Shown here in pieces: positions 26,767-37,047 of a stretch of DNA of 64,000 nt; the stretch's first letter is position 1, and every line of letters begins with the position of its first letter. The stretch is from an uncultured Helicobacteraceae bacterium (GTDB taxonomy: Bacteria; Campylobacterota; Campylobacteria; Campylobacterales; Helicobacteraceae): assembly GCA_944323885.1 (NCBI GenBank), contig CALUUD010000002.1, forward strand, positions 372,001 through 436,000. The letters are read 5' to 3'. The position numbers and the translations under genes are program-made. The notes beneath the pieces are model-generated. The model was not told where the DNA came from, ran no database searches, and saw only the letters and a list, made by a program, of their open reading frames with translations.

Positions 26767-27789
26767 ATGGATAATTTTGAAGATATTTTCAAATCTATTT
26801 CATCAAATATAAAAACAAAAGATCAAAAAGATCATATATTAGATATTTTAGATGAGTTTATAAAACAAACATATAAGGCAGAAAAAGAATTCAATGATTT
26901 AAAAGAAGTTTTTAGCCTAGTATTAGAATCTATACCAAATCCAATATGGGTTATCAATGATGATAATAGCTATTTTTACTATAACTCATATGCAAAAAAC
27001 ATAGATGAGATCTTAAAAATGTATCCAAAAGAGTTAGATGAATGTGAAATTTTGTTTGATAAAGAATATTATTTGATGCAGAGAAGTAAAAAAAATAATA
27101 AAACATTAATAACTGCAACAAATATTACAAATGAAAAAAGAAAAGAGCGTCTTGCATCAATGGGTCAAATATCTGCACATCTAGCTCATGAAATAAGAAA
27201 TCCAATAGGTGCAATTGCATTAATGCTATCAAGTTTATCAAAAAATATTGACTCTAAACATAATATTTATATACTAGAGATGAAAAAAGCATTATGGAGA
27301 GTAGAGCGTTTAATTAATACCACACTCTTATTTTGCAAGGGCGTAAAAGCAGCAACTTTAAAACACAATAGTTCTGTTATACAATCTAGTATTGAAGATT
27401 CTATAATATACTTTGAATATGGTAAAAATATAGATTTTGCATATGATATCAAAGAAGATTATATTATATGTGATTTAGAATTATTGGAATTATTGCTACA
27501 AAATTTAATATTTAATGCAATTGATGCCATAGAGGAACATGAAGAGATAGATAAAGGTCTTATAAAAATAGAATTTTTCATAAAAGATAACTATCAAATA
27601 CTAAAAGTATATGATAATGGTATATTAGCAAGTGATATAGATAGTCTTTTTGAAGCATTTAAAACCACAAAAATTAAAGGCAACGGATTAGGATTAGCAT
27701 TTTGTAAGCAAATAGCAGAAGCACATGGTGGAAATATTACATATAACTATGAAAATGAAAAATATTTTCTAGTTTCATTTAGATTGTAG
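26767..27789 (+). CDS. flgS: Flagellar sensor histidine kinase FlgS
   Basis: 340 aa, cytoplasmic (no membrane helix). A PAS-like N-terminal region (about 45-110) precedes the dimerisation domain with H141 in LAHEIRNPIG. An ATPase domain follows with N box LIFNAIDAIEEH and G box KGNGLGLAFCKQ. It phosphorylates FlgR to turn on RpoN-dependent flagellar genes in response to the export apparatus. Being behind an RpoN promoter, it may be positively autoregulated (inference). gyrA follows after 72 bases. Confidence 0.9.
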   Translation: MDNFEDIFKSISSNIKTKDQKDHILDILDEFIKQTYKAEKEFNDLKEVFSLVLESIPNPIWVINDDNSYFYYNSYAKNIDEILKMYPKELDECEILFDKEYYLMQRSKKNNKTLITATNITNEKRKERLASMGQISAHLAHEIRNPIGAIALMLSSLSKNIDSKHNIYILEMKKALWRVERLINTTLLFCKGVKAATLKHNSSVIQSSIEDSIIYFEYGKNIDFAYDIKEDYIICDLELLELLLQNLIFNAIDAIEEHEEIDKGLIKIEFFIKDNYQILKVYDNGILASDIDSLFEAFKTTKIKGNGLGLAFCKQIAEAHGGNITYNYENEKYFLVSFRL

Positions 27790-27861
27790 TGTTACTTATT
27801 TTTTATATTTTTAAAGTAGAATTTTAAATTTTAATTCTTTATGATAGAGATGAGGGGATAA

Positions 27862-30342
27862 ATGGACGACTTAATGAGCAATACTGATGTTGTTGATGTT
27901 AATATTGAAGATTCTATTACTGATAGTTATCTTGATTACTCGATGAGTGTTATTGTAGGGCGAGCATTACCAGATGCAAAAGATGGACTAAAACCGGTAC
28001 ATCGTAGAATCTTATATGCTATGCATGAACTTGGAGTAACATCAAATACAGCATATAAAAAATCTGCAAGAATTGTTGGTGATGTAATAGGTAAATACCA
28101 TCCACATGGAGATACTGCTGTTTATGATGCTTTAGTTAGAATGGCTCAAGATTTTTCTATGAGATTAGAATTAGTTGATGGTCAAGGAAATTTTGGAAGT
28201 ATAGATGGTGATAGTGCTGCTGCTATGCGTTATACAGAAGCTAGAATGACTAAAGCTAGCGAAGAAATACTAAAAGATATAGAAAAAGATACTGTAGATT
28301 TTGTTCCAAATTATGATGATACTCTAAAAGAACCAGATGTTATGCCAACTAGAATCCCAAATTTATTAATAAATGGTTCAAGTGGTATTGCTGTTGGTAT
28401 GGCAACAAATATCCCTCCACATAGAATTGATGAGATAATTGATGCACTAATATACATTATAAATAATAATGATGCACAATTAGAAAATATAATGGAATTT
28501 ATCAAAGGTCCAGATTTTCCAACTGGTGGAATTATATTTGGTAAAAATGGAATTATTGAAGCTTATAGCAGTGGAAAAGGTAAGATAAAAATCCGTGCAA
28601 AAACACATATCGAAAAAACAAAACAAAGAGATATTATTGTAATTGATGAGATACCATATCAAGTAAATAAAGCTAAATTAGTAGAACAAATTAGCATCCT
28701 TGCAAAAGATAAAGTTATAGATGGCATCTATGAAGTTAGAGATGAGTCAGATAGAGATGGCATTAGAGTTGTAATAGAATTAAAAAAAGATGCAATGGCA
28801 GAAATAGTTTTAAATCATCTCTTCAAAACAACAACAATGGAAGTAACTTTTGGAATTATATTACTTGCTATAAACAATAAAGAACCTAAAATATTTACAT
28901 TACTTGAATTGCTACATCTGTTTTTAAATCATAGGAGAACTATTGTCATTAGACGAAGTTTGTTTGAACTTGAAAAGGCTAAAGCTAGAGCACATATTCT
29001 AGAAGGTTTAAGAATTGCACTTGATAGTATTGATGAAGTAATAGCATTAATTAGAAATTCAAAAGATACTCAGATAGCAAAAGATGAATTAATTGCTAAA
29101 TTTGATTTAAGTGAGATTCAAGCAAAAGCAATTCTAGAAATGAGGCTTCAAAGATTAACAGGTCTTGAGAGAGATAAAATAGAAGAAGAATATAAACAAT
29201 TATTAGAGGAAATAGAAAGACTTAGTGCTATATTAAAAAGTCAAGATAAATTAAATGAAATCATAAAAGAGGAATTAATAGCTATAAAAGATAAATTTAG
29301 CACAGAAAGAAAAACAGAGATAGAAGATGATTATGATTCAATTGATACTGAAGACTTAATACCAAATGAGTCAGTGGTTGTTACTATGAGTCATAGAGGA
29401 TATGTAAAAAGAGTTCAATTAAAAGTATATGAAAAACAAAATAGGGGCGGTAAAGGTAAAATTAGTGGCAATACGCATGATGATGATTTTATAGAATCAT
29501 TCTTTGTTGCTGATACTCATGATACTATAATGTTTATTACAAATAATGGACAATTATACTGGTTAAAAGTATACAAGATTCCAGAAGCTAGCAGAACTGC
29601 TATTGGAAAGGCTGTAGTTAATTTAATAAACAAAGATCAAAATGAAAGAATCATGGCAACAATCACAACAAAAGATTTTAATGATGACAAGTCCTTAGTA
29701 TTCTTTACTAAAAAAGGTATCGTAAAAAGAACAAAACTAAGTGAATATAAAAATATTAGACAAAATGGGGTAAAAGCAATTAATCTAGATGATGGTGATG
29801 AACTAGTAAGTGCCCATATTGCTACACAGAATACACAAAGTGTCTTGATGGTTACATACTATGGAATTGCAATAAGATTCCCAATTAGTGATTTAAGAGA
29901 AATAGGAAGAGTAAGTAGGGGGGTTACAGGTATCAAATTTAAAATAAAAAATGATTTTGTAGTTGGCGCTGTTATGATTGAAGATGATGAAGACAAATTG
30001 TTCAGTTTAAGTGAACTAGGCGTAGGAAAACAAACCCTTGCAAAAGAGTATAGACTTCAAACTCGTGGTGGCAAAGGTATAATTGCTATGAAATTAACAT
30101 CAAAAACAGGTAATATGGTAAATGTTTTAAACTTTAATAACGCAAATCTTGATTTGATGGTTTTAACTGGAAGTGGAAAAATGATAAGAGTAGATACGGA
30201 TAAAATAAGAGATACAAGCAGAAATACAAGTGGAGTAAAATTTATTACACTAAATGAAAAAGATAAGGTCATACATCTATCACAATGTCAAAAAGAAGAG
30301 AAAGATTTAGAAGATATAGCAGATAATGAAAATAATATTTAA
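27862..30342 (+). CDS. gyrA: DNA gyrase subunit A
   Basis: 826 aa. Breakage-rejoining domain with catalytic Y124 in [10 protein letters not shown], then the tower and coiled-coil region, then a C-terminal pinwheel with the GyrA box QNRGGKGK. The quinolone-determining region reads [14 protein letters not shown]: Thr85 and Asp89, the susceptible type for Campylobacterota. A GAGGGG Shine-Dalgarno precedes the start. Its end overlaps the next gene by 17 bases, and flgR follows, the order seen in H. pylori. Confidence 0.97.
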   Translation: MDDLMSNTDVVDVNIEDSITDSYLDYSMSVIVGRALPDAKDGLKPVHRRILYAMHELGVTSNTAYKKSARIVGDVIGKYHPHGDTAVYDALVRMAQDFSMRLELVDGQGNFGSIDGDSAAAMRYTEARMTKASEEILKDIEKDTVDFVPNYDDTLKEPDVMPTRIPNLLINGSSGIAVGMATNIPPHRIDEIIDALIYIINNNDAQLENIMEFIKGPDFPTGGIIFGKNGIIEAYSSGKGKIKIRAKTHIEKTKQRDIIVIDEIPYQVNKAKLVEQISILAKDKVIDGIYEVRDESDRDGIRVVIELKKDAMAEIVLNHLFKTTTMEVTFGIILLAINNKEPKIFTLLELLHLFLNHRRTIVIRRSLFELEKAKARAHILEGLRIALDSIDEVIALIRNSKDTQIAKDELIAKFDLSEIQAKAILEMRLQRLTGLERDKIEEEYKQLLEEIERLSAILKSQDKLNEIIKEELIAIKDKFSTERKTEIEDDYDSIDTEDLIPNESVVVTMSHRGYVKRVQLKVYEKQNRGGKGKISGNTHDDDFIESFFVADTHDTIMFITNNGQLYWLKVYKIPEASRTAIGKAVVNLINKDQNERIMATITTKDFNDDKSLVFFTKKGIVKRTKLSEYKNIRQNGVKAINLDDGDELVSAHIATQNTQSVLMVTYYGIAIRFPISDLREIGRVSRGVTGIKFKIKNDFVVGAVMIEDDEDKLFSLSELGVGKQTLAKEYRLQTRGGKGIIAMKLTSKTGNMVNVLNFNNANLDLMVLTGSGKMIRVDTDKIRDTSRNTSGVKFITLNEKDKVIHLSQCQKEEKDLEDIADNENNI

Positions 30343-30730
30343 GTTATTATTTTTTATTACTATATCTCAAGGCAATAGTGAATTTATCATCTCATATAAA
30401 GCAATTATAAAAGATCAGATTTTGATTGGAGAGGAATTTAACATAGTAAAAGCTCTAACAAGAAGTAAAGAGTATTCTATTACTGGAGGATGTGATTTCA
30501 TACCAAATAATATGGATATAGAATCTAAATTAATAGATATTTTAAAAATAAATAAAGAAATGGTATTGGAGTGTTTAGAAAAAAATATTAATGCAAAGAT
30601 AACTGATGATACAAAATTCATAAATAATGAAGTTAACTCTAAGACAAAGTTTGAATTTCTACCTCATAGAATCTTAGCTGATATTAAAAATAATAGAATT
30701 GATATACAATTTATAAAGAAGATAAGATGA
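30326..30730 (+). CDS. Small secreted protein between gyrA and flgR, function unknown
   Basis: 134 aa with a short signal peptide ([15 protein letters not shown]). Two cysteines (in GCDFIP and LECLEKN) could form a disulphide. It overlaps gyrA at its start and flgR at its stop (ATGA). A hypothetical gene stands at the same place in H. pylori (HP0702). No domain recognised; possibly a flagellar or envelope accessory because of the coupling to flgR. Confidence 0.72.
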   Translation: MKIIFKLLFFITISQGNSEFIISYKAIIKDQILIGEEFNIVKALTRSKEYSITGGCDFIPNNMDIESKLIDILKINKEMVLECLEKNINAKITDDTKFINNEVNSKTKFEFLPHRILADIKNNRIDIQFIKKIR

Positions 30731-32016
30731 ATATAGTAATTGTTGATGATGATATAAATATAAGAAAATCACTTGAATTATCATTGGGCAATTATGATGA
30801 ATTTAATATTAAATCATACAAAAATGCAAAAGATGCATTAAAAAATATAAGTAATGATAATTGCGACATAATTATTACTGATATAAATATGCCAAATATT
30901 AATGGTATTGACTTTTTAAAAAAATTAGATGGCAAATATGAGGCAATTATCATTACAGGATATGCTTCTCTTGGAGTTGCCCTAGATGCTATTAGACTTG
31001 GAGTAAAAGATTTCTTTATTAAAACAGAGCTTGATATTGATTTACTAGTTCAAGCGATAAAACGTACTCAAAAAGAAAAAACAATAAAATCAAAAGTTAA
31101 ATCAATAAAAATAAATAATGAAATAAATCTAGATGGAAAACAATTAGACACTATAAAAAATATTGCACTAAAAAGTGCAAAAAGTGATGTTAATATATTA
31201 CTACTTGGAGAAAGTGGTGTAGGCAAGGAAGTATTTGCAAAATTTATTCATAATAATTCAAATAGAAGCAATGAAAAATTTATAGCAATCAATATGGCTG
31301 CATTACCAGAAAATCTATTAGAGTCTGAATTATTTGGATATGAAAAGGGTGCATTTACCGATGCAACACAAGCAAAAATGGGATTATTTGAACTTGCAAA
31401 TAAAGGCAGTATATTTTTGGATGAAATAGGTGATATGCCTATTTCACTACAAGCAAAATTATTAAGAGCAATTCAAGAAAAAGAAATCACTAGACTTGGT
31501 GGAACAAAAAGTATAAAAATTGATGTTAGATTCATATCTGCTACTAATGCAAATATATATGAAAAAATACAAAATCATCAATTTAGAGAAGATTTATTTT
31601 ATAGATTACAAACAATTATTATTGATATTCCACCATTAAGAGAAAGACAAGATGAAATTATAAATATTGCCAACAAGCATTTAAAAGAAGTAGCTGATAT
31701 CTATCAATGTGGAAACAAAAAATTATCAGATGAAGCAATCAAAGCATTATTATCATATAAATGGCCTGGAAATATAAGAGAACTTTTAAGTATTATTGAA
31801 AGAGCCACTATACTTAGTGAAGGTGAGTATATAACAAAAGATGATTTATTTCTAGAATCTAGAAATAAAAAAGTATCAAAATTTGAAGATTTAGAAAAAG
31901 AATATATAAAAGAAGCATATTTAACAAATAAAAAAGATATCAAACAAACAGCAGATATGCTTGGGATGAATATTGATATTTTAAAATATAAAATTAAAAA
32001 ATTAAATATTTTATAA
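30727..32016 (+). CDS. flgR: Flagellar RpoN activator FlgR (NtrC family)
   Basis: 429 aa. Receiver domain with phospho-acceptor D52. AAA+ domain with Walker A GESGVGKE (161-168), sigma-54 contact loop GAFTDA (208-213, where most activators have GAFTGA) and Walker B GSIFLDEIGD (227-236). A C-terminal Fis-type helix-turn-helix spans about 390-429 (LEKEYIKEAYLT, DIKQTADMLGM, LKYKIKKL). H. pylori FlgR is known to lack this DNA-binding domain; here it appears intact. Partner of FlgS. Confidence 0.93.
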   Translation: MNIVIVDDDINIRKSLELSLGNYDEFNIKSYKNAKDALKNISNDNCDIIITDINMPNINGIDFLKKLDGKYEAIIITGYASLGVALDAIRLGVKDFFIKTELDIDLLVQAIKRTQKEKTIKSKVKSIKINNEINLDGKQLDTIKNIALKSAKSDVNILLLGESGVGKEVFAKFIHNNSNRSNEKFIAINMAALPENLLESELFGYEKGAFTDATQAKMGLFELANKGSIFLDEIGDMPISLQAKLLRAIQEKEITRLGGTKSIKIDVRFISATNANIYEKIQNHQFREDLFYRLQTIIIDIPPLRERQDEIINIANKHLKEVADIYQCGNKKLSDEAIKALLSYKWPGNIRELLSIIERATILSEGEYITKDDLFLESRNKKVSKFEDLEKEYIKEAYLTNKKDIKQTADMLGMNIDILKYKIKKLNIL

Positions 32017-32056
32017 AATTTATAGTATTATATACAACAATCGTATTTAAATAATT

Positions 32057-32084
32057 ATGGATACAAAATTATGGATACAAAAGC
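32057..32084 (+). repeat. 14-bp tandem duplication at the rhodanese start codon
   Basis: The sequence ATTATGGATACAAA occurs twice head to tail, giving two ATG codons 14 bases apart in different frames. The first ATG would encode only a ten-residue peptide that stops just inside the gene; the second begins the rhodanese. Confidence 0.6.
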
Positions 32085-32391
32085 AATAAAACCAAAAGAC
32101 TTAAAAAATAAAATCAATGATTTTTTATTGATTGATGTTAGAGGTGAGGGATATTATTTAATTGATCATTTAAAAAATGCAATCAATGTTGAATCTACAC
32201 AAAGAATAGGATACATAGCAAAAGAGAATAGTGATAAAAAGATTTTACTTTATTGCCATCATGGAATTACTGCAAAATATATGAGTGATGAACTAGCTCA
32301 AATGGGATTTGACAATGTATATTATATAGATGGATCTTTCTCTGAATTAGTAAAACAAGGCTTTGAAATTGTATTCTACAATAAAGAATAA
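32071..32391 (+). CDS. Rhodanese-domain protein
   Basis: 106 aa single rhodanese domain. The active-site loop is CHHGITAKYM with the sulphur-carrying Cys, preceded by LIDVRGEGYYLIDHLKNAINV, a typical rhodanese opening. Such proteins move sulphane sulphur in the cytoplasm. It lacks a clear Shine-Dalgarno. The following efflux gene starts within its 3' end. Confidence 0.85.
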   Translation: MDTKAIKPKDLKNKINDFLLIDVRGEGYYLIDHLKNAINVESTQRIGYIAKENSDKKILLYCHHGITAKYMSDELAQMGFDNVYYIDGSFSELVKQGFEIVFYNKE

Positions 32392-33751
32392 AATATTTAA
32401 AATAATATATATAATATTATTTTCGACATATTTTTCAAGTGCTCATGATCTTAGCCTAGAAGAGTCTTTTAATCATGTATTAAAAAATAATGATGGTCTA
32501 AAAGCGAGTAAGTTAAACATTGATAAAGCAAAAAAAATTAAAGATGCTACAAATATGTTATATTTTCCTAACATAGATATTATAGGAAATTATACATACA
32601 TTAGCGATCCTATGATACTTGATGTAAATATTCCAGTAAATTTTCCAAACATATCAGGCATTAATCATTCACTTCATATTAGCTCCAATAATCTTGCATA
32701 TGGTGTAATAAGTATCATGTATCCAATATATACAGGTGGTAAAAGACTTTCTACTTCAAATATTGCTAGGTTGAATATAGATGATGCCAATTTTCTATTT
32801 CAATTAAAGAAAATAAATTTATTTGAAAATTTAGTTAAGAATTATTATGGATTAATACTCAATATAGAAATTTTAAAAACTTTAATTGATGTAGAAAATG
32901 GACATAAGGCTCATCTTGAAAATGCAATACAACTAGAAAGAAATGGACAAATTGCAAAACTAGAGTATTTAAGTGCACAAGTTGCTTATGATAAAGCAAA
33001 AAATAAAACACTTGAAGCAAAAGATTCACTTGAAATAGCACTCTTATCCTTTAAAACTATATTGCAAGATGAATATATAACAAACAATGTTAAAGTAATC
33101 GGTAATGGAGTTGTAAATTTAAATCTAACTTCATCATTAGAAATTAGTAAGAAAGAATTAGAAAATATTGATTCATATAAACAAAAGGTATTAAATGCAT
33201 ATCCTATGTTAAAATCAATAGAAACAAAAAAACTTCAAGCAAATGAATTAAAAAATATAGAATTTTCTAACTTTTTACCTACTATTGGTTTGTATGGTGG
33301 ATATTTCTTTAAAGATAATAACCTATTACTAAATAAAATAATCCCAAACTGGAATATAGGCATCATGGCAAGATTCTCTATATTAGACAATAATGGTAGA
33401 ATTTTTAGATATCAGGCAAGCAAAATTGCACAAAATGAAGCAAATCACTTATATTCACAAGCAAAACAAGATATATTACTTTTAACAGAAACAACATACA
33501 AAGAAGTTTTATCTGCAAAAGATAGTTATCTAAATCTATCTTCCAGTTTAGAACTTGCAAAAGAAAATTTACGATTACAAGAAGAAGCCTTTAAAAATGG
33601 TATGAATGATAGTGCAAAAGTTAGCGATGCAAGAAATATGCTTTCTGGTGTAATAATAGAGTTAAAAAGGGCCGAATATAAATACATTATTGCATTAGCC
33701 AAATTATGTGCTTTAAGTAATGATATTAATTCATTTTATACATTTTATTAG
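32363..33751 (+). CDS. Outer-membrane efflux protein, TolC family
   Basis: 462 aa with signal sequence (about 10-27) and two OEP repeats rich in heptad coiled coil. YPIYTGGKRLSTSN near residue 125 and FSILDNNGRIFRYQ near 335 are the twin beta-barrel turn segments of the family. TTG is the only start that keeps the signal peptide; an AAGG lies just upstream. It heads a TolC-HlyD-ABC2-ABC2 set like H. pylori HP1489-HP1486. Confidence 0.88.
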   Translation: MKLYSTIKNKIFKIIYIILFSTYFSSAHDLSLEESFNHVLKNNDGLKASKLNIDKAKKIKDATNMLYFPNIDIIGNYTYISDPMILDVNIPVNFPNISGINHSLHISSNNLAYGVISIMYPIYTGGKRLSTSNIARLNIDDANFLFQLKKINLFENLVKNYYGLILNIEILKTLIDVENGHKAHLENAIQLERNGQIAKLEYLSAQVAYDKAKNKTLEAKDSLEIALLSFKTILQDEYITNNVKVIGNGVVNLNLTSSLEISKKELENIDSYKQKVLNAYPMLKSIETKKLQANELKNIEFSNFLPTIGLYGGYFFKDNNLLLNKIIPNWNIGIMARFSILDNNGRIFRYQASKIAQNEANHLYSQAKQDILLLTETTYKEVLSAKDSYLNLSSSLELAKENLRLQEEAFKNGMNDSAKVSDARNMLSGVIIELKRAEYKYIIALAKLCALSNDINSFYTFY

Positions 33752-33759
33752 GTGGGGTA

Positions 33760-34755
33760 ATGAGAGATTTAAAAGCCATAAAACTATTAAAAATTATGGG
33801 CATTATTAGTGTTGTAGCGATTATTATAATCTGGCTTATTTTTAATTTCTATCTAACATATAAGCCAAAACCATCGTTTATACAAGGACAAATAGAAGCT
33901 ACGCAATATAGTATTTCATCAAAAGTTGCAGGAAGAATCAATGAAATATTTGTAAAAAAAGGTGATCTAATAAAAGAAGGTGACTTGGTATATACTATTT
34001 TTAGTCCTGAATTAGAAGCAAAAATCAAACAAGCACAGGCTGGATATGAAGCAGCAAAAGCACTAAGTCAAGAAACTAATAATGGTGCTAGAATTGAAAG
34101 CATTGAATCTGCAAAAGATGTATACCAAGCAGCAAAAGCTATTGCTGAACTTGCAGAAAAAACATACACAAGAATACAAAATCTTTATGATAGTGGTGTT
34201 GTAAGCCTGCAAAAAAGAGATGAAGCAGAAACAAGTTACAAAAGTGCAAAATTTAATGAAAATACAGCTTATCAACAATACAAAATTGCACTTGATGGTG
34301 CCACAAAAGAAACAAAAGAAGCATTAAGACAAAAAGAATTGGCAGCATTAGGAACACTTGATGAAGTAGAATCTTATGCAAAAGATACACAGGCTTTCTC
34401 TCCAATTAGTGGTGAAATAAGTAATATATTATTACACCAAAATGAATTATCACCAAGTGGTTTTCCTGTTGTTTTAGTAGTAGATATAAATAATGCATAT
34501 GTGAAATTTAGTGTAAGGGAAGATAAATTACAAAATTTTAAAATCAATACTGAGTTTGAAGGATTTATTCCAGCATTAAATAAAAATATTAAATTGAAAG
34601 TTAGATATATTTCCTTGCTTGGAGAGTTTGCAACATGGAAAGCAGCAAATAAAGACAAGGGATATGATATGAGATCTTATGAAGTTGAAGCTGATTTCAT
34701 TGAAAAAATTGATGGATTTAGAGTTGGCATGAGTGTGCTAATACCACAAAATTAA
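33760..34755 (+). CDS. HlyD-family periplasmic adaptor
   Basis: 331 aa. One N-terminal transmembrane helix (about 9-32) is followed by a lipoyl/biotinyl half (SSKVAGRINEIFVKKGDLIKEG), a coiled-coil hairpin rich in Ala/Glu/Lys and the second lipoyl half (AFSPISGEISNILLHQNE). It would bridge the inner-membrane permeases and the TolC channel. It starts nine bases after the TolC gene. Confidence 0.9.
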   Translation: MRDLKAIKLLKIMGIISVVAIIIIWLIFNFYLTYKPKPSFIQGQIEATQYSISSKVAGRINEIFVKKGDLIKEGDLVYTIFSPELEAKIKQAQAGYEAAKALSQETNNGARIESIESAKDVYQAAKAIAELAEKTYTRIQNLYDSGVVSLQKRDEAETSYKSAKFNENTAYQQYKIALDGATKETKEALRQKELAALGTLDEVESYAKDTQAFSPISGEISNILLHQNELSPSGFPVVLVVDINNAYVKFSVREDKLQNFKINTEFEGFIPALNKNIKLKVRYISLLGEFATWKAANKDKGYDMRSYEVEADFIEKIDGFRVGMSVLIPQN

Positions 34756-34760
34756 TATCT

Positions 34761-35903
34761 TTGGATTATAGATTGTTAAATACATTGAATCTAGAAATAA
34801 AAAATATTTTTAAAGATAGATTCTTACTATTTATGTATTTTATTATGCCTTTATTTATTGGAGTTTTTGTATATAACACTATTTATAAATCTTTAATTAC
34901 AGATATACCAATTGGCATTATTGATTTAGATAATTCTAGCGAATCTAGAAATTTAATATTTGATATAGACGCATCAAGCGTAGTAAAAATTATAAAACAA
35001 TACAGAAGTATAGAAGAAGCAAAAAATGATATATCATCAAAAAATATTTATGCACTAGTTGTCATACCAAGTCAATTTGAAAAAGATATAAAGAAACATA
35101 TAATTCCTCAAGTAGCCATTTATTACAATACCCAATTAGTATTTATAGGCAAGAATATACAAAGCGCATTAACTCTTGTATTTAAAAATAAGGATGTAGA
35201 ACTACAATTTACAAGGAATATTGCAGATTCTAAAAATACAATGATAGCACTTGGAAAAAGTATAGAATTTATGCCAAAAATTATATCACTTTATAATGAA
35301 AATAGTAATTTTTCACAATTCCTACTAACAGCAATACTGCCTTGTTCTTGGCAACTATTTATTATACTTTGTATGATAGCATTAGTGGCAAACGATGAAA
35401 GAAAAACAGAGTATATAAAAGATCAAACAAATCAATTAGTTTCTATTTATAAACATTTATTTATAAAGTTTTCAATTAATACAATAATATTTTTTATCTG
35501 GTGGCTTATTATGAGCTATGTATTTTATACGCTGGATTATCCAAATAATGGAAACTTTTATATTTTAATATTAAATGCAATAATAACCATACTTGCATAT
35601 AATAGTATAGGATTATTTATATATGCTTTAATTAGATCGCATATAAGATCAATTAGTATTGCTGCATTTTATTCAGCACCAAGTCTTGCTTTTTTAGGTA
35701 TTACTTATCCATTAAATAGTATGGATTTATTTCCTACATTTTGGAGTTCTATATTGCCTATAATGAAATATATGCAAGTTTATATAGAACAAGCAAATTA
35801 TGGGGTAAATCCTATATATAGTGCAAGATTAATTTTAGAAAATATTATATTTTTATTATTTGGAATCTTGGGTGCAATGATATATAAAAAGAAGCCAATA
35901 TGA
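34761..35903 (+). CDS. ABC-2 type export permease, first of two
   Basis: 380 aa. Topology is YhhJ-like: one helix near the N-terminus (about 22-42), a large periplasmic domain to about 185, then five C-terminal helices. TTG start five bases after the adaptor's stop. Overlaps the second permease by four bases (ATGA). No ATP-binding cassette gene is present next to it, so the energising subunit is unknown. Confidence 0.85.
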   Translation: MDYRLLNTLNLEIKNIFKDRFLLFMYFIMPLFIGVFVYNTIYKSLITDIPIGIIDLDNSSESRNLIFDIDASSVVKIIKQYRSIEEAKNDISSKNIYALVVIPSQFEKDIKKHIIPQVAIYYNTQLVFIGKNIQSALTLVFKNKDVELQFTRNIADSKNTMIALGKSIEFMPKIISLYNENSNFSQFLLTAILPCSWQLFIILCMIALVANDERKTEYIKDQTNQLVSIYKHLFIKFSINTIIFFIWWLIMSYVFYTLDYPNNGNFYILILNAIITILAYNSIGLFIYALIRSHIRSISIAAFYSAPSLAFLGITYPLNSMDLFPTFWSSILPIMKYMQVYIEQANYGVNPIYSARLILENIIFLLFGILGAMIYKKKPI

Positions 35904-37039
35904 TAAAGCTATTTGATACAATAATCAGAGAATTAAAAACAATATTAACCAATTTTTCAATCTTAACTATTATTATTGGTGGAAATATTATATATGCCTT
36001 TTTCTATCCTAGTCCATATCTAAATGATATAGTAGTAAAACAAAATATAGCAGTAGTAGATGATGATAATACAAGTTTAAGTAGAAAATTTATCTTTAGT
36101 GCAAATGCTTCACCAAAAATAAATATAAAATATAGCACTAATATGCAAGATGCTATTAATTTAATAACAAAACAAGAAATACATGGGATATTATATATAC
36201 CAAATGGATTTGAAAAAGATTCTATATTAATGTCTAGTCCAAATGTATATTATATAGCAGATAATTCATACTTTTTTATACATAGCACTATTATTGAGGG
36301 ACTAAATAATTCATCTCATGAATTAAATTTAAATATCAAATTAATGCAGACATTGTATGATAAACATATAAATTTAGAAAATAAAAATATAGTAGATTGG
36401 AAATTTATACCATTATTTAATGAAAGTATAGGATATTTGAATTATGTTATCGCAGCTATATTGATATTCATACTTCATCAAACATTAGTTATGTCTTGTG
36501 GCATATTATGTGGAATGCAAAATCAACAATTTTATCAAGGAAAAATTAGCTATTTTTGTGAGATAAACCCATTTTTACTAATAAGTGCAAGGATAATTTC
36601 ATTTTGTATTATATATATTCCATTATTTCTATTTTATTTTGGTTTTATATATAACCTATATAATATTACAACACTTGCAAATTATATAGAAATCATAATT
36701 TTTGGAATGGCATTTATAATATCAACAAGCTCATTTGGTGTATTTCTTGGAAGTGTTTTTAATAGAATGGAATATGTTCCACAAATAGTATTAGTTATGA
36801 GTATGCCATTATTATTTGCACTTGGATTTATATGGCCAGTTGAAATGATACCAGAATGGATCAAGTTTTTTATGTGGTTTATACCTATCACTCCAAGTAT
36901 TGATGGGTTTTTAAAATTAAATCAAATGGGTGCAGACTTTTTATTAATACAAGAAGATTTCTATCATTTGATATTTCTAGGTATTTTATATATGTTGCTG
37001 TCCTATTTAAATATTTATTTTAGATTCCATAAAAAATAA
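35900..37039 (+). CDS. ABC-2 type export permease, second of two
   Basis: 379 aa, same topology as the upstream permease: an N-terminal helix, a periplasmic domain, then five or six C-terminal helices with the ABC-2 segment LVMSMPLLFALGFIWPVEMIP. The pair probably forms a heterodimer working with the HlyD and TolC partners. Substrate is unknown. Confidence 0.85.
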   Translation: MIKLFDTIIRELKTILTNFSILTIIIGGNIIYAFFYPSPYLNDIVVKQNIAVVDDDNTSLSRKFIFSANASPKINIKYSTNMQDAINLITKQEIHGILYIPNGFEKDSILMSSPNVYYIADNSYFFIHSTIIEGLNNSSHELNLNIKLMQTLYDKHINLENKNIVDWKFIPLFNESIGYLNYVIAAILIFILHQTLVMSCGILCGMQNQQFYQGKISYFCEINPFLLISARIISFCIIYIPLFLFYFGFIYNLYNITTLANYIEIIIFGMAFIISTSSFGVFLGSVFNRMEYVPQIVLVMSMPLLFALGFIWPVEMIPEWIKFFMWFIPITPSIDGFLKLNQMGADFLLIQEDFYHLIFLGILYMLLSYLNIYFRFHKK

Positions 37040-37047
37040 AAATTAAT

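Noticed and set aside
27822-27842. AT-only inverted repeat AGAATT/AATTCT before gyrA as a terminator of flgS
   Set aside because: Such palindromes are frequent by chance in AT-rich spacers, and the flanks show no other terminator feature.
29929-29934. Run of six G inside gyrA as a phase-variation tract
   Set aside because: Six bases is too short for frequent slippage, and gyrA is essential.
27862-30342. Thr85 in the GyrA quinolone region as a resistance mutation
   Set aside because: Thr at this position is the ordinary wild-type residue in Campylobacter and relatives, and Asp89 is also wild type.
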